This document shows, piece after piece, positions 47,385-56,158 of a DNA stretch of 64,000 nt. The notes under the pieces are model-generated. The model made no database searches, was not told the DNA's origin, and saw only the letters and a program-made list of their open reading frames with translations. Within the stretch, counting starts at the first letter, position 1, and the number at the start of each line of letters is the position of its first letter. The translations under genes were made by a program, and so were the position numbers. The DNA is from Serratia sp. FDAARGOS_506 (GTDB lineage Bacteria; Pseudomonadota; Gammaproteobacteria; Enterobacterales; Enterobacteriaceae), in the NCBI RefSeq assembly GCF_003812745.1, contig NZ_CP033831.1, positions 4,030,001-4,094,000 on the forward strand, in the 5' to 3' direction.

Positions 47385-48131
47385 ATGAATTTACGACAAC
47401 AGACCATATTGCAGTTGGTTAACGATCGCCGGCGGATCAGCGTCAATGAGCTGGCACGCGCCTCAGGCGTCTCGGAAGTCACCATCCGGCAAGATCTTAA
47501 CCTGCTGGAAAAACGCAGTTATCTGAAGCGGGTACACGGTTCCGCCGTGGCGTTGGAGAGCGACGACGTCGATGCCCGCATGATGTCCAATTTCACCCTC
47601 AAACAGCGGCTGGCACAGTACGCCGCCGCACAGGTCAACGACGGCGAAACGATCTTTATCGAGAGCGGCAGCGCCAACGCCCTGTTGGCGCGCTACATCG
47701 CCGAACGCAAACGCATTACGCTGATCACCGTCAGCCACTATATCGCCAATCTGCTGAAAGAAACCGACTGCGACGTGATTGTGCTGGGTGGTATGTACCA
47801 GAAGAAAAGCGAGACCGTGGTTGGCCCGCTTACGCGGCTGTGCATTCAGCAGGTGCATTTCAACAAGGCGTTTATCGGCATTGACGGCTTTCAGGCCGAA
47901 ACCGGTTTTACCGGCCGCGACATGATGCGCGCCGACGTAGTCAGCGCGGTGCTGGCCAAGGGCGTAGAGAATATCGTGCTGACGGACTCCAGCAAATTTG
48001 GCCAAATCCAGCCCAACCCGCTGGCGCAACCGGGCCAGATCAGCCGAGTCATCACCGACTCCCGTTTGGCGCTCGAGTATCAGCATCAGCTGAAACGCCA
48101 GGGCGTACAGGTGGAGTTGGTCAACGACTAA
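47385..48131 (+). CDS. yciT: DeoR-family transcriptional regulator YciT
   Basis: A 248-residue DeoR-type protein. It has an N-terminal winged helix-turn-helix (residues about 1-57, [20 protein letters not shown]) and a C-terminal sugar-phosphate sensing domain (about 75-230, with the VLTDSSKFG stretch). It is close to E. coli YciT, which also neighbours osmB. Here it also directly follows pflF, 50 bases away, so it may be affected by read-through. Its effector is not known. Confidence 0.88.
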   Translation: MNLRQQTILQLVNDRRRISVNELARASGVSEVTIRQDLNLLEKRSYLKRVHGSAVALESDDVDARMMSNFTLKQRLAQYAAAQVNDGETIFIESGSANALLARYIAERKRITLITVSHYIANLLKETDCDVIVLGGMYQKKSETVVGPLTRLCIQQVHFNKAFIGIDGFQAETGFTGRDMMRADVVSAVLAKGVENIVLTDSSKFGQIQPNPLAQPGQISRVITDSRLALEYQHQLKRQGVQVELVND

Positions 48132-48341
48132 CGCGAACGCGCGGGCCATACCGCGCGCCTTTCCCCTGGCGCGGCGGGATTTTAAGACTATTTACCTGTT
48201 TATCCTTCCCGAGAAACCTATACTCAGTTTCGGCAACTTTTGGAGCATAACTTGCTAATTATTCGGCAGTTAACAAAAAATGCCATTCTTTATATCGATA
48301 CTGTATGGGAACCAACGGCAGGCCTGATTTATGGTTAACGC

Positions 48342-48350
48342 CTATACTTA
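48342..48350 (+). promoter_or_regulatory. sigma-S-type -10 element of osmB
   Basis: CTATACTTA, the typical extended -10 of stationary-phase sigma-S promoters, lies about 40 bases before the osmB ATG. A similar CTATACTCA occurs at about 48220, which could be a second promoter. osmB is sigma-S and osmotically controlled in E. coli. Confidence 0.6.
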
Positions 48351-48390
48351 TAGGGCACTTCCATATAGCCAATGCTAAGGAGAAGTCATT

Positions 48391-48609
48391 ATGATGATTA
48401 TTAATAAACGTTTCGCCACCGCCGCTCTGGCACTGACTCTGGCGTTTTCACTCAGCGCCTGTTCCAACATGTCCAAACGCGATCGCAACACCGCTATCGG
48501 TGCCGGCGCCGGTGCAGTCGGCGGCGCAGTGCTGACCAACGGCAGTGCGTTGGGCACGCTGGGTGGGGCTGCAGTGGGTGGCATTATCGGTCACCAGGTT
48601 GGTAAATAA
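48391..48609 (+). CDS. osmB: osmotically inducible lipoprotein B
   Basis: A 72-residue lipoprotein with lipobox LSAC (cysteine 24) and a glycine-rich body (GAGAGAVGGAVLTNG, GGAAVGGIIGHQVG) typical of OsmB and glycine-zipper proteins. AAGGAGA precedes the first of two ATGs. Convergent with yciH. Confidence 0.93.
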   Translation: MMIINKRFATAALALTLAFSLSACSNMSKRDRNTAIGAGAGAVGGAVLTNGSALGTLGGAAVGGIIGHQVGK

Positions 48610-48798
48610 CCTGACCGAAAGCCCTCGGCCGACAGGCCGGCAAAAGCGCCTCGGCGCTTTGACGTATTAACCAGAATAACGATGATTTCAGGTCTGTTTT
48701 ACTTTCAGTCTATGGTTCTTTTGCCATTAACGGGCTAACCCCCGCAGCAACAACCTCAAGCCATGCCGCAGCATTGCACTGCGGCATGGCGATTCACC

Positions 48799-49125
48799 TC
48801 AACCGCCCGCCAGTTTGACCTTCATCCCTTTGGCTTCCAGCAGCTGTTTGAGCAGATCGCGTTTGTCACCTTGGATCTCGATGATCCCGTCTTTCACCGA
48901 ACCGCCGCAGCCGCATTTCTTTTTGAGCTCGGCCGCCAATTTGTCGAGCGCGGCATCATCCAGATCGACGCCGGTAATCAGGCATACGCCCTTCCCCTTG
49001 CGGCCGCTGGTCTGGCGTTGAAGGCGCACGATGCCGTCGCCCTTGGCGCGTTGCGGTTTAACCTCTTCCTGCTTGATACGGCCGGTGTCCGTGGAATACA
49101 CCAGGCGGCTGTTATCGTCATTCAT
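48799..49125 (-). CDS. yciH: SUI1/eIF1-like translation factor YciH
   Basis: A 108-residue protein with the SUI1 domain at residues about 30-105 (GKGVCLITGVDLDD and KCGCGGSVKDGIIEIQGD). It is related to eukaryotic initiation factor eIF1 and checks initiation-complex fidelity in vitro. It lies nine bases after pyrF, in the conserved lapAB-pyrF-yciH order. Confidence 0.95.
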   Translation of the reverse strand: MNDDNSRLVYSTDTGRIKQEEVKPQRAKGDGIVRLQRQTSGRKGKGVCLITGVDLDDAALDKLAAELKKKCGCGGSVKDGIIEIQGDKRDLLKQLLEAKGMKVKLAGG

Positions 49126-49134
49126 CGCGGTTCC

Positions 49135-49863
49135 TCAGGCCAAAGAGGCGCGGATCGCGCGCAGCGTCGCTGCCGGATCGGCAGATTGGGTGATCGGACG
49201 CCCAATCACCATATAGTCCACACCGGCAGCCTGTGCCTGCACCGGTGTCATGATACGGCGCTGGTCGCCCGCCGCGCTGCCTTCAGGGCGGATCCCCGGT
49301 GTCACCAGCTGGAAAGCCTGCCCGCAGGCCGCCTTCAGCCGCTGCGCTTCGTGCGCCGAACACACCACGCCATCCAGCCCGCAGTCGCGGGTCAGGCGCG
49401 CCAGGCGCTCGGCGTGTTCCGCCGGGCTGGCCTCGATGCCAATGCCGCGCAGGTCTTCCGCTTCCATGCTGGTGAGCACCGTCACGGCAATCAGCAGCGG
49501 CGCATCCGCCCCGAATGCCGCCAACGCTTCTTTAGCAGCGGTCATCATGCGCGCGCCGCCGCTGGCATGGACGTTGACCATCCAAACGCCCAGCTCGGCC
49601 GCCGCCGCAACCGCATGCGCGGTGGTATTGGGAATATCGTGGAATTTCAGGTCGAGAAATACGTCGAAGCCGCGCCCGTGCAAATCACGCACCAGCTGCG
49701 GCCCAAACAGCGTGAACATTTCTTTGCCCACTTTCAGCCGGCAGTCTTGCGGATCGATACGGTCGGCGAACGCCAACGCAGCGTTCTTATCGGCGTAATC
49801 TAACGCCACAACGATTGGAGATGATTTTAAGTCATTGTTATTAGTGTTATTTTCAGACTTCAT
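49135..49863 (-). CDS. pyrF: orotidine 5'-phosphate decarboxylase
   Basis: A 242-residue TIM-barrel enzyme with the active-site motif [10 protein letters not shown] and the phosphate-binding TPGIRP. It makes UMP from OMP, the last step of pyrimidine synthesis. The start at 49863 gives the length closest to E. coli (245); nine further codons are open upstream. In E. coli lapB is directly upstream, whereas here two small genes intervene. Confidence 0.95.
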   Translation of the reverse strand: MKSENNTNNNDLKSSPIVVALDYADKNAALAFADRIDPQDCRLKVGKEMFTLFGPQLVRDLHGRGFDVFLDLKFHDIPNTTAHAVAAAAELGVWMVNVHASGGARMMTAAKEALAAFGADAPLLIAVTVLTSMEAEDLRGIGIEASPAEHAERLARLTRDCGLDGVVCSAHEAQRLKAACGQAFQLVTPGIRPEGSAAGDQRRIMTPVQAQAAGVDYMVIGRPITQSADPAATLRAIRASLA

Positions 49864-50192
49864 TTCTTCTACCTTCTGTAAAATAGACATAATCAGGGAC
49901 TCACCCGCGAAACTGACCGCCGCATTCTACATGCCGGGGGCCAGAAATCCCAGCCGCAGCGCACACCGCCGCTTTGTCATGTTACCGCTCACCTTTGTCA
50001 TGGCGCGTCAACAAAGGCGCATCAGCGATAAACCACGCAGCGTAAAACGCCGTAAAGATGCGTAAATTGTTAATCAGATATTTTGAATGACTTACTCAGC
50101 ATTATAAGATTTTCAATCTATGCAGATGCTTTATTATTCAGTCCATCGGAAGCGAATGGCTTCCTTCCTAAATAAACAGACTGGAGTCACCC
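49864..50192. other. intergenic region upstream of pyrF and the DUF1471 gene
   Basis: 329 bases between divergent genes. The half near pyrF is GC-rich. The half near the DUF1471 gene (50060-50190) is AT-rich and likely holds its promoter. No RNA gene or known operator was recognised. Confidence 0.5.
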
Positions 50193-50453
50193 ATGAAAAC
50201 CATCAAATATTTTGCAGCCGCTGCCGCTATCGCACTGACCTCTTTCGCCACTTTCGCCGCTGAACCGGTCAACAGCCAGCAGGCCGATAACCTGACCGCC
50301 ACCGGCATCGTTTCCGCAGGCCACGCGACCACCCTCAGCAGCCTGGAGAAAAAGCTGGCCGCTAAAGCCGACGCTCAGGGTGCCAGCAGCTACCGCATCA
50401 TCTCCGCCGGCGGTAACAACATGCTGAGCGGCACCGCGATTATCTATAAATAA
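50193..50453 (+). CDS. DUF1471/YhcN-type periplasmic stress protein (BhsA/McbA-like)
   Basis: An 86-residue protein with a signal peptide (about 22 residues, ending ATFA) and a DUF1471 domain in the mature part (LTATGIVSAGHATTLSSLEK, SSYRIISAGGNN). Members such as BhsA, McbA and YhcN affect stress resistance, biofilm formation and outer-membrane permeability in E. coli. It lies alone between pyrF and lapB, behind an AT-rich region and before a hairpin at 50465-50488. Confidence 0.88.
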   Translation: MKTIKYFAAAAAIALTSFATFAAEPVNSQQADNLTATGIVSAGHATTLSSLEKKLAAKADAQGASSYRIISAGGNNMLSGTAIIYK

Positions 50454-50464
50454 TGTTTCCGGTA

Positions 50465-50488
50465 CAGGGCCCGCACGCTCGGGCCCTG
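50465..50488 (+). terminator. strong hairpin after the DUF1471 gene
   Basis: A perfect 9-bp stem CAGGGCCCG/CGGGCCCTG with a six-base loop, 11 bases after the stop. The following sequence is pyrimidine-rich rather than a true T-run, so termination may be partial. Confidence 0.6.
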
Positions 50489-50631
50489 CCTCTGCCTCTG
50501 TTTCTCGCCTAAAAAACCCGCGTTTGCCCCGCCCTCATTTGTTGCAGAAATATTAAATTTTTATTACACACTAGACACCCGATCGCCAGTGGCTTAGCTT
50601 GAACGCATCTTCCTGCAGAAAGGCTTTCAAA

Positions 50632-50931
50632 ATGAGCGAGATATCGACACTTACCATTAAAATTCCTCTGGAACTCAAGGAAAAAATCCGCGCTGCCGCC
50701 GCTGAAAACGAATTTTCGTTGAGCGTGGAAGTGTGCCAGCGCCTGGAAAGCAGCTTCAGCGCGCCCGTCGCCAAGGCGGAGAAACCGGCCAAAAAGGCGG
50801 ATGAGCTGCACCATGGCGAGATCGACAACCAAAGCACTGAAGAAGAAATTGAACAGCCGCTGAGCCAGAAAGAGCTGAAGAAACTGCGCCAGCTGTTGAA
50901 AACCGGCGCTAAAGGCGGCAAGAAGAAGTAA
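50632..50931 (+). CDS. small ribbon-helix-helix (Arc-like) DNA-binding protein
   Basis: A 99-residue protein. Residues 1-40 (STLTIKIPLELKEKIRAAAA) have the beta-strand-helix-helix pattern of Arc/MetJ-type proteins, and the C-terminal half is charged and lysine-rich. The ATG at 50632 is chosen because AAAGG precedes it and it starts the domain properly. It is unlike a partitioning or plasmid protein in context: it sits alone before a bidirectional terminator. No toxin partner is adjacent. Its targets are unknown. Confidence 0.7.
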   Translation: MSEISTLTIKIPLELKEKIRAAAAENEFSLSVEVCQRLESSFSAPVAKAEKPAKKADELHHGEIDNQSTEEEIEQPLSQKELKKLRQLLKTGAKGGKKK

Positions 50932-50953
50932 ACGACGAACAGACGAACATAAA

Positions 50954-50981
50954 AAAACGGGGCGACAGATCGCCCCGTTTT
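50954..50981. terminator. bidirectional terminator between the RHH gene and lapB
   Basis: A 12-bp stem AAAACGGGGCGA/TCGCCCCGTTTT with loop CAGA, with A-run and T-run flanks that suit both directions. Confidence 0.93.
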
Positions 50982-51000
50982 ATTTTGTCACGCCGCCGCG

Positions 51001-52173
51001 TTATTGCCCGTCCAGACCGCGGATCGGTTTGACCGATGACCAGGCGCGACACGACGGACAATGCCAATAGAGCGAGTGTGCGGTGAAGCCGCATTTGTGG
51101 CATCGGTAACGCGGCTTGGTGCGAATTTGCTCGCCGACCATGTCGCGCAACAGCAGCAGGCTCTCTTTCGCCCGGCCGTCTTCGGCGTCCGCCAAATGAT
51201 AATCCATCAACCGGTAGAACACCCGCATGGTCGGATGGCGTTGCAGCTGGCGGTTGATATAGACCTGTACCACATCGCGCCCTTCGTGCTGCTCGATAAT
51301 CTCGGCCAGCATCAGATCGGCGGTGGCACCGGTATTCTCTTCCACGCAGCGCTTAAGGAATTCAGCCCAATTGTGCTGCTGTTCCGGCAGATGCGCATAG
51401 CATTCCTGCAGCATCGGCAGCGTTTCGCTGACCAACTCTTTATCCTGGCTCAGGACGCGCTGCAGCGACTCTGCCGCTTTGGCGTAGTCGTTTTGCGCCA
51501 TGTAGATGCGCCCGAACATGATGGACACGCGCGCGCACTGTTTATCGGCTGCGTCCGCACGCTTGAGCAGGCTCATCGCCCGATCGAGATCGTCGCTGCC
51601 CATCGCCTGCAGCGCCAGTTCGCAATAAAAGTGTGCGATCTCGACGCGTTGTTTCTCTTTACCCAGCTTGACCAACCTTTCCGCCACGTCGATCGCTTTT
51701 TGCCAATCGCTGGTGGCCTGATGGATCACCAGCAGCTGCTGCAGCGCCGATACGCGAAAATCCGCTTCGTCAGTCAACTGGCTGAACATATCTTCCGCGC
51801 GATCGTACAGCCCGGCCGCCATATAGTCGCGGCCCAGCTGCTGTACCGCCAGCAGACGCTGTTCAAAAGTCAGGGAGGCGCTTTCCATCAAGGCCTGATG
51901 GATGCGGATGGCGCGGTCGACTTCGCCGCGCGAACGGAACAGGTTACCCAACGTCAGGTGGGCTTCAACGGTGTTACTGTCCTCTTTCAACATGTCGAGG
52001 AACAGATCGACCGCCTTGTCCTGCTGGTTGGAAAGCAGAAAGTTCACCCCTGCCACATATTCACGCGACAGGCGGTTGGCTTCTTGCTGTTTATCCTGCT
52101 GAGCGCTTCTGCGCCCCATGTACCAACCGTACGCGGCAGCCACGGGCAGCAACAGAAACAGCAGTTCTAACAT
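51001..52173 (-). CDS. lapB: LapB (YciM), regulator of LpxC turnover and lipopolysaccharide assembly
   Basis: A 390-residue protein with an N-terminal membrane anchor (residues about 1-20), TPR repeats (about 35-330) and a C-terminal rubredoxin-like metal site with two CxxC pairs (CHKCG and CPSCR). It brings LpxC to the FtsH protease and links lipopolysaccharide synthesis to its assembly. It is directly after lapA. Confidence 0.96.
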   Translation of the reverse strand: MLELLFLLLPVAAAYGWYMGRRSAQQDKQQEANRLSREYVAGVNFLLSNQQDKAVDLFLDMLKEDSNTVEAHLTLGNLFRSRGEVDRAIRIHQALMESASLTFEQRLLAVQQLGRDYMAAGLYDRAEDMFSQLTDEADFRVSALQQLLVIHQATSDWQKAIDVAERLVKLGKEKQRVEIAHFYCELALQAMGSDDLDRAMSLLKRADAADKQCARVSIMFGRIYMAQNDYAKAAESLQRVLSQDKELVSETLPMLQECYAHLPEQQHNWAEFLKRCVEENTGATADLMLAEIIEQHEGRDVVQVYINRQLQRHPTMRVFYRLMDYHLADAEDGRAKESLLLLRDMVGEQIRTKPRYRCHKCGFTAHSLYWHCPSCRAWSSVKPIRGLDGQ

Positions 52174-52179
52174 AGAGGA

Positions 52180-52482
52180 TTATTCCTTGCTGACAACGGG
52201 CTGTGCCGCCGGTTCAGCGGGCTGCTCAAGCTGCAGCTCCAGCCTTTTGATCTTGCGCTCGGCGCGGCCCAGCGCAATACGGGTGCGCAGGTAGAACAAA
52301 CCGCAAATGATCCAGCCGAGAACGAAACCGGCGCCAAACAGCGTGGCCAACAGGGTCGATACGCGATAATCGCCCTGCGCAACCAGATAGTTAAAATTGA
52401 CCACCTGATCGTTATGCGCACCCAAGGTGACGGAAATCACGAAGATCACCAGAACCAACAAAAAAATCAGCAAATATTTCAC
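52180..52482 (-). CDS. lapA: LapA (YciS), small inner-membrane partner of LapB
   Basis: A 100-residue protein with two membrane helices (about 3-22 and 43-65) and a basic, helical cytoplasmic tail (GRAERKIKRLELQLE), matching E. coli LapA (102 residues). The start is GTG at 52482, preceded by GGGAAAG; the longer open frame upstream is not conserved. It lies six bases before lapB. Confidence 0.93.
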   Translation of the reverse strand: MKYLLIFLLVLVIFVISVTLGAHNDQVVNFNYLVAQGDYRVSTLLATLFGAGFVLGWIICGLFYLRTRIALGRAERKIKRLELQLEQPAEPAAQPVVSKE

Positions 52483-52773
52483 ATTCTTTCCCGCGATGCC
52501 GAGTGAATCGGATGAACGATGCCAAAACGTGGCGTCCCTAACCCTTAAGTTAGCATTTCCCGTTGCGGCAGGGAAACCCTGCGGCACGATAAAACCACAT
52601 ATCTGCTGGCATATTCGGCAGTAAACGGCCTTAGCGAACAAATTGATGAGAAAGCTTCTCAAAACGTCGAATTTATAAGGATATGGGGGCAACCGGGCGG
52701 ATTGCAATGGCGGGAAAATGTAAGCGGTTAATGCGGCGCCGATCTGACGCCGCCTTTTTGTGACATAGTCACG

Positions 52774-53571
52774 TTATGACATGATTAATCCACCGTCCAC
52801 ATTGATGGTTTGGCCGGTAATATAGCCGGCATCGTCAGAGGCAAGGAAGGCCACGAGACCCGCTACGTCCTCGGGTTGACCGGCGCGCTTGAGCGGAATG
52901 CCCGCCACCCACTCGGCCATCAACTCTCCTTTGCCGTAAGTTTTTTCCGGGCCACTGAGAATTTCTCCCCAAACGCGGTCGTTATATTCCCACATCTCGC
53001 TTTCAATGATGCCGGGGCAGAATGCATTGACAGTGATGCCATGCGGCGCCAGTTCAAGCGCTAAACTTTGCGTAATGCCGATCACGCCCATTTTGCTGGC
53101 GGCGTAATGCGGTGTGTAAATGAACCCGTTACGTCCCTGTCCAGAAGAAGTGTTGATCAGCCGCCCCCGGCGTTGGCCGACCATATATTTGGCCGCCTCC
53201 CGGCAGCAAAGCCACACAGCAGTGGTATTTACCGCCAACACTTTATCAAAATCGCTTTTGGGCATCTGGTCAAAACGATCGATAGTGATCACCCCTGCAT
53301 TTTGAATGGAAACGTCGATCGCGCCGAACCGCTCCCATGCTTGACGATAAAAATCAATCACCTGTGCCTCATCGGTCACGTCGAGGATGACCGGCAGAAC
53401 CGCCACCCGATAACGCTGGCGCAGCGTTTCCGCCGTGGTCAGAATGCGTTCCGCATTCGATGCAATCACCAGGTTGGCGCCCAAACTGGCGAAACGCTCA
53501 GCGATACCCGCTCCAATGCCGCGGCATGCGCCGGTGATCACCACCGTTTTTCCCGTGAAATCACGATTCAT
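52774..53571 (-). CDS. short-chain dehydrogenase/reductase (last gene of the polyol operon)
   Basis: A 265-residue classical SDR. It has a cofactor-binding TGACRGIGAG near the N-terminus, NAG at the core (IQNAGVIT), catalytic Ser (NTSSGQG) and YxxxK (YAASK), and a C-terminal GQTINVDGG. The ATG at 53571 overlaps the kinase stop as ATGA, so the two are translationally coupled. Likely oxidises a polyol or an intermediate made upstream in the pathway; the substrate cannot be read. It is the promoter-distal gene of the operon. Confidence 0.85.
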   Translation of the reverse strand: MNRDFTGKTVVITGACRGIGAGIAERFASLGANLVIASNAERILTTAETLRQRYRVAVLPVILDVTDEAQVIDFYRQAWERFGAIDVSIQNAGVITIDRFDQMPKSDFDKVLAVNTTAVWLCCREAAKYMVGQRRGRLINTSSGQGRNGFIYTPHYAASKMGVIGITQSLALELAPHGITVNAFCPGIIESEMWEYNDRVWGEILSGPEKTYGKGELMAEWVAGIPLKRAGQPEDVAGLVAFLASDDAGYITGQTINVDGGLIMS

Positions 53572-55091
53572 GGTTGTTCTCCTGTCATCAATGAAGCCGC
53601 TTGCGGCCGCCACAAGGTGCGTTGTACCGCCTGCCGCCAGGCGCTGTAGTTTTCCTGCAGCTGCTGATGGCGCTGCATATCGGGTTTAAATTCATCATGT
53701 TGAGGCAACAATGCCGCCAGTTGCTGCTCGGGAGTTCCCCACAGGCTGCGCATCGCCATCAGCGCCACCCCCAGCGCCGAGAGTTCCGCCGTGTTGCTGC
53801 GCCACACCGGGCAACCCAACAGATCGGCCTGAAACTGCATCAGCCAGTCATTGCGGCTGGGGCCGCCATCGGCCATTAACCCCTGCAGTACAAAGCCCGG
53901 CTGTTGCCGCAATACGTCGATCACATCGGCGATTTGATAAGCCACCGCTTCAAAAGCGGCCCGCACCAGATGTTCCCGCCGCGTGCCGCGGCTGAGCCCG
54001 CAGATCACGCCGCGCGCCTGTTCGTCCCACCAGGGCGCACCGGCCCCGGTCAGCGCCGGTACAAAATAAACGCCGCCGCTGTCCGGCACGCGAACAGGCA
54101 GTTCACTTAACGGCGTATCGTCCCCCGGCGACATGGCGGTGATATCCAGCATCCAGGCAATGGCGTCGCCGGTGTGGGGAATATTGCCCTCCAGCGCATA
54201 CTGCATACGCCCACCATCGCGCCAGGCGACGGTCGTTGCCAGAGCGCTCGTGCCACATTTCACTTCGGCGATCGGTGCCATCACCGATGATCCAGTACCA
54301 TAGGTGGCCTTAACCTGCCCCGCCTGGCCAAGCGCATGGCCGTACAATGCCGCATGCGAATCGCCCACCATGGCGCCAATCGGAATGCCGTCGGCAATGC
54401 CTTCCAATCCCAACGTCGTGCCGAACAGATGGCTGGAAGGGTAGATCGTCGGCAGCGCCTGACGAGGAATGTTGAACAGCGCCAGCATCCGCTCGTCCCA
54501 ATCGCCGGAAACAAGATTCAGCAGTTGAGTACGAGCGGCATTGGAGGTATCGCAGCCGAATGCCAGTCCTCCGCTCAACTGCCACAGCAGCCAGGCATCG
54601 ATGGTGCCAAGACAGATCTCTCCGTTCTCCGCCATCCGTTGCCCCTCTTCGCAATGATCGAGCAACCAACGCATTTTCGACGCCGAGAACAGCGGTGAAA
54701 GCGGCAGGCCGGTGACGCGGCGCACCACTTCGGCCTGCCGATCATGCCGCAATCGTTCACAGAAATCGGCGGAGCGCGCGCATTGCCAGGTTAAGGCCGG
54801 CCCGATCGGCTGGCCGTCGGAACGCCGCCAGCCGATGGCGGTTTCACGTTGGTTGCTGATGGCGATACCGGCAATGCGGGATGCGCCTGCCAACGCAATA
54901 GCTTCCCGCAGCACCGCCAGAGAGGCTGTCAGTAAGGCCTCGCCCCGCTGCTCCACCCAACCAGGCTGCGGCGTCTGCAACGTCAGCGGCCTGCTGGCCC
55001 TGGCGACGATTGCTCCCTGCACATCCACCACCACGGCCTTGGCGTTGCTGGTGCCCTCGTCCAACGCGACAATACAATCCGCTTTAACCAT
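53568..55091 (-). CDS. FGGY-family carbohydrate kinase
   Basis: A 507-residue kinase with the N-terminal FGGY domain (ALDEGTSNAKAVVVD phosphate-binding region) and the C-terminal domain (YGTGSSVMAP and ADGGPSRNDWLMQFQAD). The family includes glycerol, xylulose, ribulose, erythritol and apulose kinases. It overlaps the permease gene by eight bases upstream and an SDR downstream. Context predicts phosphorylation of a ketose made by one of the dehydrogenases. Confidence 0.87.
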   Translation of the reverse strand: MVKADCIVALDEGTSNAKAVVVDVQGAIVARASRPLTLQTPQPGWVEQRGEALLTASLAVLREAIALAGASRIAGIAISNQRETAIGWRRSDGQPIGPALTWQCARSADFCERLRHDRQAEVVRRVTGLPLSPLFSASKMRWLLDHCEEGQRMAENGEICLGTIDAWLLWQLSGGLAFGCDTSNAARTQLLNLVSGDWDERMLALFNIPRQALPTIYPSSHLFGTTLGLEGIADGIPIGAMVGDSHAALYGHALGQAGQVKATYGTGSSVMAPIAEVKCGTSALATTVAWRDGGRMQYALEGNIPHTGDAIAWMLDITAMSPGDDTPLSELPVRVPDSGGVYFVPALTGAGAPWWDEQARGVICGLSRGTRREHLVRAAFEAVAYQIADVIDVLRQQPGFVLQGLMADGGPSRNDWLMQFQADLLGCPVWRSNTAELSALGVALMAMRSLWGTPEQQLAALLPQHDEFKPDMQRHQQLQENYSAWRQAVQRTLWRPQAASLMTGEQP

Positions 55092-56148
55092 GGCTCACCT
55101 CAGCCAGCGGCTGCGCCGCTTTTTTTTCCTGGCGCTGCATCAGAATGACCTTGCTCTGCAAACGCTGCTGGAACTGATCAATCACCACGGCGGTGACGAT
55201 CACCAGCCCTTTAATCACCATTTGCCAGAACTCGCTGACCCCCATCATCACCAAGCCGTCCGCCAGAAATACGATCACAAAAGCGCCGATGATCGAACCG
55301 AACACCCTGCCGCGGCCGCCGCTGAGCGCCGTACCGCCCAACACCGTCGCGCCGATGGCGTCCATCTCGAACATATTGCCGGTCATCGGGTGCGCGGTTT
55401 GCAATTGTGAAGCGATGACCAGCCCCACCAGCGCCGCGCACAGCCCGGAAAAGGCATAGACGAACATTTTCACTTTTACGATCGGCACCCCCGACAGCCG
55501 CGCGGCCGGCTCATTGCCGCCAATCGCATAGATATAACGGCCCAGCGGCGTTTTCTTGGTGAGATAGATCCCCAACAACACGATGGCCAACATCAGCCAA
55601 ATCGGGTTGTAAATCCCCAGAAAGGTGCCGGATCCCAGGGCCGCGAAACCGGTGTTGCCCAGCGCGTCCATGCCCACCAGATTGGGGTAGGTTTTGCCGT
55701 CCGCCGTCAGCAACGCTGCCCCACGCGCCACGTACATTGCGCCCAGGGTACAGATGAACGGCGCAACGCCGAGCCGCGTAATCAGCGTGCCGTTGATCAA
55801 ACCCAACAACACACCCAACAGCGCCACTGCGCCGATCACTTCAAAGACGTTGAGAAACAGCCGGTTGCCATCCCACAGCGGAATGCCGACGGTCAACAGC
55901 GCACCGGCGATCATCCCGCACAAGCCCGCCACCGCGCCGACCGACAAATCGATGCCGCCGGTGAGGATCACCAGCGTCATGCCGACCGCCAGCAGCCCGG
56001 TAATCGCCACGTGCTGCGTCATGATCAGCAGATTGGAGACGGTCAGAAAATTCGGCACCATGCTGCTGAAGAACAGCACCACCAGCAACAGGGCGATGAA
56101 GGTGCGCGCCTGCAGCAAATACATATACAACCGATACTTGGTTTGCAT
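55084..56148 (-). CDS. ribose-type (CUT2) sugar ABC transporter permease
   Basis: A 354-residue membrane protein with about eight to ten hydrophobic helices and RbsC-family signatures (LTGGIDLSVGAVAGLCGMIA and GGNEPAARLSGVPI). The ATG at 56148 is chosen because AAGG precedes it. It is ten bases after the ATPase gene and overlaps the kinase gene. Confidence 0.88.
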   Translation of the reverse strand: MQTKYRLYMYLLQARTFIALLLVVLFFSSMVPNFLTVSNLLIMTQHVAITGLLAVGMTLVILTGGIDLSVGAVAGLCGMIAGALLTVGIPLWDGNRLFLNVFEVIGAVALLGVLLGLINGTLITRLGVAPFICTLGAMYVARGAALLTADGKTYPNLVGMDALGNTGFAALGSGTFLGIYNPIWLMLAIVLLGIYLTKKTPLGRYIYAIGGNEPAARLSGVPIVKVKMFVYAFSGLCAALVGLVIASQLQTAHPMTGNMFEMDAIGATVLGGTALSGGRGRVFGSIIGAFVIVFLADGLVMMGVSEFWQMVIKGLVIVTAVVIDQFQQRLQSKVILMQRQEKKAAQPLAEVSHG

Positions 56149-56158
56149 TGCCTTATCC

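Noticed and set aside
52733-52760. GCGGCG/CGCCGC hairpin with T-run between lapA and the SDR gene
   Set aside because: The T-run is on the plus strand, but no plus-strand gene ends here, so it has no clear client transcript.
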